A DNA stretch of 5,522 nucleotides from contig WLIH01000221.1 in NCBI GenBank assembly GCA_009702305.1, forward strand, positions 1-5,522, written 5' to 3'. Shown piece by piece: positions 1 to 5,522 of the stretch (position 1 is the first letter of the stretch; each line of letters begins with the position of its first letter). A model generated the notes under the pieces. The model saw only the letters and a list, made by a program, of their open reading frames with translations. It was not told where the DNA came from and searched no databases. Made by a program: the position numbers and the translations under genes. This stretch comes from Actinomycetota bacterium (GTDB lineage: Bacteria; Actinomycetota; Actinomycetes; Propionibacteriales; Nocardioidaceae).

Positions 1-48
1 ATGCTGGCAGCCGACCCGCGGCCCGACGAGATCCCCGAGGACATCTGA
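1..48 (+). CDS. C-terminal end of an unidentified gene upstream of marP
   Basis: The + strand reads open in frame 1 from the window edge to a TGA at 46-48. This gives a short acidic, proline-rich tail ending ...PDEIPEDI. It ends 5 nt before the marP ATG, so the two genes are probably co-transcribed and perhaps translationally coupled. The ATG at position 1 is more likely an internal methionine than a start, but the window cannot show this. Fifteen residues are too few to identify a family. In mycobacteria the gene directly upstream of marP encodes a NUDIX (CoA pyrophosphatase-like) protein, so that is the first guess from synteny alone. Confidence 0.5.
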   Translation: MLAADPRPDEIPEDI

Positions 49-53
49 GCCCG

Positions 54-1244
54 ATGAACCTGCTCGACTGGCTGCTCGTCCTCCTCGTCCTCGCCTACGC
101 GCTGTCGGGCTACTGGCAGGGCTTCGTGACGGGCGCCTTCGCGACCGCCGGGCTGCTGATGGGCGGCGCCTTCGGAGTGTGGCTCGCGCCGGTCGCGCTG
201 GGCGACGCCAACCCGTCGCTGATGGTCTCGCTGGGCGCGTTGTTCATCGTGATCCTCACCGCCTCGATCGGGCAGGCGTCGATGCAGTACGCCGGCTCGC
301 GGATGCGCGCCAAGATCACGTGGCAGCCCGTGCGCGCCGTCGACGCCGTCGGCGGCGCTGCGCTCAGCGCGGCCGCGGTGCTGCTGGTGGCCTGGGCGCT
401 CGGCGTGGCCGTGTCGGGCTCGCGGATCGCCGGCGTGACGCCGATGGTGCGCAGCTCGGCGGTGCTGGCGCAGGTCAACAGTGCGCTGCCGCACGCCTCC
501 GACGGCCTGCTCCAAGCGTTCAACGACGTGGTCGGCTCCAGCTTCTTCCCCCGCTACCTCGAGCCGTTCGCCCCCGAGCAGATCGTCGAGGTCGCCCCGG
601 GCGACGAGAAGATGCTCAAGCGGCCAGGGGTCCGGGCAGCAGGGGAGAGCGTGCTCAAGATCCGGGGCACCAACCGGTGCGGTCGCGGTGTCGAGGGCAG
701 TGGCTTCCTCTACGCCACCGGTGCCGACGGACGCGGACGGCTGATGACCAACGCCCACGTCGTCGCCGGCGTCACCGATCCGGACGTGATCATCGGCGAC
801 GCCTCGGTGTCCGGCGAGGTCGTCTACTACAACCCGGACGTCGACCTGGCCGTGATCGCCTTCGACGCCGGCGACCGGCAGCGTCTCGACTTCGACACCA
901 GCGCGGTGCCCCAGGACCCGGTCGCGATCGTGGGCTACCCGCAGGACGGGCCCTACGACGTCCGTGCCGGCCGGATCCGCTCCGAGCAGCGGCTGCGCTC
1001 GCCCAACATCTACGGCGACGGCACCGTCATCCGCGAGGTCTTCTCGCTGCGCGGACTCGTGCGACCGGGTAACTCCGGCGGGCCGATCCTCTCGACCACC
1101 GGCGACGTGGTCGGCGTCGTCTTCGCCGCCTCGGTCACCGACGCCGACACGGGCTACGCGCTCACCGCCGACCAGGCCGGGAGCGCTGCCGAGAACGGCG
1201 TGCAGAGCGGCTCGGCCGTCTCCACCGGAGACTGCGCGAGCTGA
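54..1244 (+). CDS. marP: MarP-family membrane-anchored periplasmic serine protease
   Basis: The 396-residue length matches the roughly 397 residues of M. tuberculosis MarP (Rv3671c). The N-terminal CvpA-like part has four hydrophobic segments, at about 3-20, 26-48, 56-72 and 100-121. A linker follows, then a chymotrypsin-fold protease domain from about 195 to the end. The triad is visible: His235 in TNAHVV, Asp264 in NPDVDLAVI and Ser341 in RPGNSGGPIL. In the Mtb enzyme it is His235, Asp264 and Ser343. Cys209 and Cys394 sit where Mtb MarP has the Cys214-Cys395 disulfide, so the oxidised extracytoplasmic fold is probably conserved. In mycobacteria MarP protects against acid and cleaves the peptidoglycan hydrolase RipA; a similar envelope role here is inference. 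The ATG at 54 gives the expected N-terminal membrane helix, and GAGGA at 37-41 is a weak, distant ribosome binding site. Nothing looks degraded. Confidence 0.93.
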   Translation: MNLLDWLLVLLVLAYALSGYWQGFVTGAFATAGLLMGGAFGVWLAPVALGDANPSLMVSLGALFIVILTASIGQASMQYAGSRMRAKITWQPVRAVDAVGGAALSAAAVLLVAWALGVAVSGSRIAGVTPMVRSSAVLAQVNSALPHASDGLLQAFNDVVGSSFFPRYLEPFAPEQIVEVAPGDEKMLKRPGVRAAGESVLKIRGTNRCGRGVEGSGFLYATGADGRGRLMTNAHVVAGVTDPDVIIGDASVSGEVVYYNPDVDLAVIAFDAGDRQRLDFDTSAVPQDPVAIVGYPQDGPYDVRAGRIRSEQRLRSPNIYGDGTVIREVFSLRGLVRPGNSGGPILSTTGDVVGVVFAASVTDADTGYALTADQAGSAAENGVQSGSAVSTGDCAS

Positions 1245-1265
1245 GAGGCGTCAGCCTCGGGTCAG
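1241..1265. terminator. Short stem-loop at the convergent marP / membrane-protein junction
   Basis: GAGGC (1245-1249) and GCCTC (1254-1258) pair perfectly around a 4-nt GTCA loop. An outer CTGA (1241-1244) pairs with TCAG (1262-1265) across a GGG bulge. The structure takes in both stop codons of the convergent genes. There is no T-tract on either side, so it would have to be a U-less bidirectional terminator of the kind reported for actinobacteria. The stem is short, so this is tentative. Confidence 0.4.
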
Positions 1266-1666
1266 CTCTGGCCCTTGAGCGCCTTCGGGATCTCGCGCCC
1301 CTGGGCGATCGCCTTCTCGGGGGCCTTGACCTGCTTGACCTTCTTGATGCCGACGAAGACCATCGCGCCCGCCAGGGCCAGATAGAGGCCGAAGACGATC
1401 AGGAACGCCCAGTGCAGCGCCAGGCCCTCGCCGCCCCAGTTGATGAAGTAGGCGATCGAGACCGACAGCATGATCACGGCGAGCACAGCGATGAACCCGG
1501 CCGCGGCGAAGAGCGCGATGCCGATGCCGCCGGCCTTGACGCTGACCTTGAGCTCGCTCTTGGCCAGCTCGATCTCCTTGGAGATCAGGCTGGAGATGTC
1601 ACGGCTCGCGTCGGCGACCAGGCGCCCGATGGTCGGATCGGTGTCCTTGACCGGTTCGATGGCCAT
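1262..1666 (-). CDS. Small two-helix membrane protein, actinobacterial 'phage holin' (DUF1469-like) family
   Basis: The 134-residue protein has a charged amphipathic N-terminal helix (about 12-44, with SRDISSLISKEIELAKSELK). Two membrane segments follow, at about 46-76 and 86-107, and then a lysine-rich tail (108-134). This layout, and the 'LISKEIELAKSELK' region before the first hydrophobic stretch, are typical of the actinobacterial family annotated as phage holin / putative superfamily III holin (PF07332-like). The family's function is not established. No endolysin or other phage gene is nearby, so a lysis role is unlikely. The ATG at 1666 is preceded by a GGGAG site (1674-1678) with a 7-nt spacer. 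It starts 45 nt after the nhaA stop on the same strand and is likely the last gene of that unit, ending 17 nt from the marP stop. Confidence 0.85.
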   Translation of the reverse strand: MAIEPVKDTDPTIGRLVADASRDISSLISKEIELAKSELKVSVKAGGIGIALFAAAGFIAVLAVIMLSVSIAYFINWGGEGLALHWAFLIVFGLYLALAGAMVFVGIKKVKQVKAPEKAIAQGREIPKALKGQS

Positions 1667-1673
1667 GCGAGTG

Positions 1674-1678
1674 CTCCC
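1674..1678 (-). promoter_or_regulatory. Ribosome binding site of the holin-like gene
   Basis: GGGAG on the - strand lies 7 nt before the ATG at 1666 and supports that start. Confidence 0.6.
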
Positions 1679-1711
1679 GGGTTGCGCGGACGTGGTGCTG
1701 TCGAGGTGACC

Positions 1712-3034
1712 CTACAGAACGTCGGGCCCGGGCCGGTGGCTGGTCGGCGGCTGGAAGACGTCGGGGATGCCGTCGTGGTCGTCGTCGCGACGCTCGCGCT
1801 CCTCGATGCGTCGGTAGACGGCGTTGCGCCGTCGCAGCACCAGGGTCGCGAGCCCCGCCGAGAGCAGTGAGCCGGCGAGCACGCCGACCTTGACGTGCTC
1901 GTCGCTCGCGCTGCCGGCCCCGAAGGCGAGCTCGCCGATCAGCAGCGACACGGTGAAGCCGATCCCCGCCAGCATCGCGATGCCGATCACGTCGACCCAC
2001 GTGAGCTCGTCGTCGAGGTCGGCCCGCGTGAAGGTGGCCAGGAGCCAGGTCGAGCCCGCGATGCCCACCGTCTTGCCGACGACCAGACCGACGACGACGC
2101 CGATCGCGATCGGGTCGGACAGGGCGCTGGTCAGTCCGGACAGACCGCCGACGTGCACCCCGGCGGCGAAGAAGGCGAAGACGGGCACGGCGACTCCGGC
2201 CGAGACGGGGCGGACCAGGTGCTCGAGGTGCTCGGCCAGCCCCGGACCATCCTGGCCGTCGCGTCGGCGGACGGGCACGGCGAAGGCGAGCAACACCCCC
2301 GCGACGGTGGCGTGCACCCCGGAGGCGTGCACGAGCACCCAGGCCGCTGCGGCCAGGGGCAGCAGCAGCCAGGCGGCTCGGACCCGGCGCTGCACCAGCA
2401 CCGCGAACGCCGCCAGCGGCAGCACGGCGAGCGCGAGCCAGAGCAGGTCGAGATCGGCGGTGAAGAAGAAGGCGATGATCGTGATCGCCAGCAGGTCGTC
2501 GACGACCGCGAGCGTGAGGAGGAAGGTGCGCAGCCCGGACGGCAGGTGCGTGCTGATCACCGCGAGGATCGCGACCGCGAAGGCGATGTCGGTCGCCGTC
2601 GGCACGGCCCACCCCGAGAGGTCGCCGTCGGCGAGCAGGTTGACGGCCACGTAGAGCAGCGCCGGAGTCGCCATGCCGCCGATCGCCGCGACGACGGGCA
2701 GGGCCGCCCGGCGGGGGTCGCGCAGGTCGCCGGCCACCAGCTCGCGCTTGAGCTCGAGGCCGGCGACGAAGAAGAAGACCGCCAGCAGGCCGTCGCCCGC
2801 CCAGGCCCCCAGGCTGAGGTCGAGGTGCCAGGCGGCCGGCCCGATCCTCAGGTCACGCAGGTCGGCGTACGACGACGACCACGGCGTGTTGGCCCAGACG
2901 ATCGCGACCACGGCCGCACCGATGAGCAGCATCCCGCCCGTGGTCTCGGCGCGCAGGATCTGCGCCGCGCGGGAGTGCTCCAGCCAGGAGCCGGGCGCGA
3001 AGAGCCGGGTCGTCCTCGGATCGGTGGGGCTCAC
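1712..3034 (-). CDS. nhaA: NhaA-type Na+/H+ antiporter
   Basis: This 440-residue polytopic inner-membrane protein would exchange cytoplasmic Na+ (or Li+) for external H+. Family signatures are clear: [19 protein letters not shown] (92-110), [12 protein letters not shown] (146-157), VVDD (177-180), GVHATVAG (239-246) and [10 protein letters not shown] (318-327). By alignment from memory with E. coli NhaA, Asp149 corresponds to Asp133, Asp179/Asp180 to the ion-binding Asp163/Asp164, His241 to His225, Glu271 to Glu252, and Lys321 to Lys300. The antiport site therefore looks intact. About eleven or twelve hydrophobic segments run from residue 33 to 400. The protein is longer than the 388-residue E. 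coli protein because of N- and C-terminal extensions. The charged C-terminal tail (401-440) carries a DDDHDGIPD motif resembling a calcium-binding loop. The GTG start at 3034 is supported by AGGAG at 3044-3048. The gene lies 103 nt after acs and 45 nt before the holin-like gene. Confidence 0.95.
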   Translation of the reverse strand: MSPTDPRTTRLFAPGSWLEHSRAAQILRAETTGGMLLIGAAVVAIVWANTPWSSSYADLRDLRIGPAAWHLDLSLGAWAGDGLLAVFFFVAGLELKRELVAGDLRDPRRAALPVVAAIGGMATPALLYVAVNLLADGDLSGWAVPTATDIAFAVAILAVISTHLPSGLRTFLLTLAVVDDLLAITIIAFFFTADLDLLWLALAVLPLAAFAVLVQRRVRAAWLLLPLAAAAWVLVHASGVHATVAGVLLAFAVPVRRRDGQDGPGLAEHLEHLVRPVSAGVAVPVFAFFAAGVHVGGLSGLTSALSDPIAIGVVVGLVVGKTVGIAGSTWLLATFTRADLDDELTWVDVIGIAMLAGIGFTVSLLIGELAFGAGSASDEHVKVGVLAGSLLSAGLATLVLRRRNAVYRRIEERERRDDDHDGIPDVFQPPTSHRPGPDVL

Positions 3035-3043
3035 GCGTGGGCG

Positions 3044-3048
3044 CTCCT
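3044..3048 (-). promoter_or_regulatory. Ribosome binding site of nhaA
   Basis: A perfect AGGAG on the - strand lies 9 nt before the GTG at 3034 and decides this non-ATG start. A hairpin begins 2 nt upstream of it. Confidence 0.7.
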
Positions 3049-3050
3049 GG

Positions 3051-3073
3051 GGTCGGCGGGATCGTCGCCGACC
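3051..3073 (-). promoter_or_regulatory. Hairpin in the nhaA leader, abutting the ribosome binding site
   Basis: GGTCGGCG (3051-3058) and CGCCGACC (3066-3073) form a perfect 8-bp stem with a 7-nt loop. In nhaA mRNA the stem ends 2 nt before AGGAG. It could influence ribosome access, act as part of the acs terminator region, or be chance pairing in GC-rich DNA. No T-tract follows. Confidence 0.4.
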
Positions 3074-3110
3074 AGACTTCCCGGCACACCTGACTACTCC
3101 ACCGACCCTA

Positions 3111-3137
3111 CCGGTGCCCGCCGTCGCGGGCCGCCGG
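3111..3137 (-). terminator. Candidate U-less terminator directly after acs
   Basis: Immediately after the acs TGA, the - strand reads CCGG, CG, GCCCGC, GACG, GCGGGC, A, CCGG. This is a 6-bp GC stem with a 4-nt loop, extended by a further 4-bp CCGG pairing across a small internal loop. There is no U-tract. Its position right at the stop codon favours a terminator or an mRNA 3'-end stabiliser that partly separates acs from nhaA. Confidence 0.45.
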
Positions 3138-5117
<1,980 letters not shown>

Positions 5118-5122
5118 GATCA

Positions 5123-5127
5123 CTCCT
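5123..5127 (-). promoter_or_regulatory. Ribosome binding site that fixes the acs start
   Basis: AGGAG on the - strand lies 5 nt before GTG at 5117. Another in-frame GTG at 5123 overlaps the end of this site and is too close. The frame's furthest upstream ATG, at 5231, lies inside an inverted repeat. Confidence 0.75.
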
Positions 5128-5141
5128 GGTCTGACGAACGG

Positions 5142-5157
5142 GGTGGCTCTCGCCACA
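5142..5157 (-). promoter_or_regulatory. CRP/GlxR-like palindrome or leader hairpin before acs
   Basis: The - strand reads TGTGGCGAGAGCCACC. It contains GTG-N8-CAC, the core spacing of the CRP consensus TGTGA-N6-TCACA, but with mismatches in the outer positions. GTGGC and GCCAC also form a perfect 5-bp stem with a GAGA loop, a stable tetraloop type. Operator and mRNA hairpin are both possible. cAMP-dependent CRP/GlxR control of acetate genes is known in other actinobacteria, which makes the site plausible but does not prove it. Confidence 0.3.
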
Positions 5158-5160
5158 CTA
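5155..5160 (-). promoter_or_regulatory. Putative -10 box of the acs promoter
   Basis: TAGTGT on the - strand fits the actinobacterial TANNNT -10 pattern and would start transcription roughly 30 nt before the acs GTG. No good TTGACA-like -35 lies 16-18 nt upstream, so the promoter, if real, may need an activator. Confidence 0.4.
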
Positions 5161-5165
5161 GGACG

Positions 5166-5179
5166 CACCGTCCACGGTG
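5166..5179. promoter_or_regulatory. Perfect 6-2-6 dyad in the acs promoter (candidate operator)
   Basis: CACCGT-CC-ACGGTG on the + strand is a perfect 14-bp inverted repeat. It lies just upstream of the TAGTGT box, in what would be the -10/-35 spacer. That position suits a repressor or a MerR-like regulator. No specific regulator is recognised. Confidence 0.4.
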
Positions 5180-5189
5180 GCGATGCAGG

Positions 5190-5206
5190 GTTGCGGCGAG
5201 GTTGCG
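5190..5206. repeat. GTTGCG direct repeat with an 11-bp period upstream of acs
   Basis: GTTGCG occurs at 5190-5195 and again at 5201-5206, separated by GCGAG. The 11-bp period puts both copies on the same face of the helix. The pair lies about 40-60 bp upstream of the expected acs transcription start, a usual activator position. It may be a binding site, but six-base repeats also arise by chance. Confidence 0.35.
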
Positions 5207-5223
5207 CGGTCGGCGTGCGCCGC

Positions 5224-5269
5224 GACGTCATACGGAGGGGACAAGCGGACGTCCCCTCCGTATGACGTC
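5224..5269 (-). terminator. Perfect 19-bp inverted repeat between actP and acs (probable actP terminator)
   Basis: The left arm (5224-5242) and right arm (5251-5269) are exact reverse complements, 19 bp each, around an 8-nt loop (5243-5250). The structure starts 8 nt after the stop codon of the actP-like gene, the typical place for a terminator. No T-tract follows on either strand, so it would be a U-less actinobacterial terminator. Each arm contains GACGTC, and the right arm ends in the self-palindrome TGACGTCA (5263-5270). Other readings are a dispersed palindromic repeat, an mRNA 3' stabiliser for actP, or a regulator site. Confidence 0.7.
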
Positions 5270-5277
5270 AGCGGGCC

Positions 5278-5522
5278 TCAGTGCTGGATCGCCTTCTCGG
5301 AGCCGGCGCCCGTGAGTGCGCGGACCTCGAGCTCGGTGAAGCGGTCCTCCGCGGCCGGCTCGCGAGCCGACATGGTGCCGAGGAAGCCGAAGAGGAAGCC
5401 CAACGGGATCGAGACGATCCCCGGGTTCTCGAGCGGGAACCACGAGATGTCGATGCTCGCCGGGAGCAGGCTCTGGTTGACCCCGTCGATGACGCCCTTG
5501 CCGGACATCACCGGCGAGAAGA
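5278..5522 (-). CDS. actP: C-terminal part of an ActP-like cation/acetate symporter (solute:sodium symporter family)
   Basis: The last 80 codons of a gene that continues beyond the window edge, ending in TGA at 5278-5280. The fragment has the features of the ActP C-terminus: a WFPLENPGIVSIPLGF stretch (compare E. coli FPYKYPALFSISLGF), a final membrane helix, then a charged cytoplasmic tail with TELEVRALTGAGSEKAIQH, like the RAQF..RSQTGFGVEQGRAH end of E. coli ActP. The family imports acetate, and often other short acids such as glyoxylate or propionate, together with a cation. It is immediately upstream of acs on the same strand, so the pair covers uptake and activation of acetate. The long hairpin after its stop suggests that the two have at least partly separate transcripts. 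Substrate cannot be proved from the C-terminus alone. Confidence 0.85.
   Translation of the reverse strand, partial: FSPVMSGKGVIDGVNQSLLPASIDISWFPLENPGIVSIPLGFLFGFLGTMSAREPAAEDRFTELEVRALTGAGSEKAIQH

Noticed and set aside
1..48. Complete 15-residue small protein or leader peptide starting at the ATG at position 1
   Set aside because: The window begins exactly at this ATG, so upstream sequence and a ribosome binding site cannot be seen; the tail end of a longer gene is more likely.
179..1072. 297-codon frame overlapping marP on the same strand
   Set aside because: It is an Arg/Ala-rich out-of-frame reading of a gene whose catalytic motifs are clear in the other frame.
1262..1666. Holin-like gene as evidence of a prophage
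   Set aside because: No phage structural, lysis or integrase gene is present, and the flanking genes are ordinary chromosomal genes.
3105..3110. TAGGGT as a -10 box for nhaA on the - strand
   Set aside because: It fits TANNNT, but there is no -35-like element at the right distance and the upstream DNA is the candidate acs terminator hairpin. One hexamer is too little to call a promoter.
5224..5269. Inverted repeat as the end of an insertion sequence or a phage attachment site
   Set aside because: The arms are only 8 nt apart with no transposase, target duplication or integrase in the window; a terminator or palindromic unit explains it better.

Overview
This is a high-GC window with strong third-position GC bias, GTG starts and an actinobacterial gene set. 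It looks like a chromosomal core region of an actinomycete, most likely a Nocardioides-like member of the Propionibacteriales. That placement is inferred from codon style and gene content, not from a database search. There is no sign of a mobile element, CRISPR array, RNA gene or prophage.

Layout. On the + strand, the last 15 codons of an unidentified gene (ends at 48) are followed after 5 nt by a complete MarP-family, membrane-anchored periplasmic serine protease (54-1244). It converges, across only 17 nt, with a block of four genes on the - strand. In transcription order these are: the C-terminal end of an ActP-like cation/acetate symporter (entering from 5522, stop at 5278); acetyl-CoA synthetase acs (5117-3138); the Na+/H+ antiporter nhaA (3034-1712); and a small two-helix membrane protein of the actinobacterial 'phage holin' (DUF1469-like) family (1666-1262).

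Regulatory DNA. The actP-acs gap holds a perfect 19-bp inverted repeat just past the actP stop. After it comes a compact putative acs promoter: a GTTGCG direct repeat with an 11-bp period, a 6-2-6 dyad, a TAGTGT -10-like box, a CRP-like GTG-N8-CAC palindrome and a strong ribosome binding site. That site fixes the acs start at a GTG at 5117, not at the furthest upstream ATG. The acs-nhaA gap holds a terminator-like hairpin right after the acs stop and a second hairpin abutting the nhaA ribosome binding site. The convergent junction holds a short stem-loop that includes both stop codons.

How the genes fit together. ActP imports acetate with a cation and Acs activates it to acetyl-CoA. NhaA could return Na+ to the outside if the symporter is Na+-coupled (inference). 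MarP is known in mycobacteria as an acid-resistance protease. The order acs ... small membrane protein, convergent with marP, resembles the Mycobacterium tuberculosis Rv3667-Rv3671c neighbourhood, with nhaA here in a position where mycobacteria carry other genes. I found no convincing undescribed multi-gene system. The most interesting signals are the regulatory structures around acs and a calcium-loop-like motif on the NhaA C-terminal tail.
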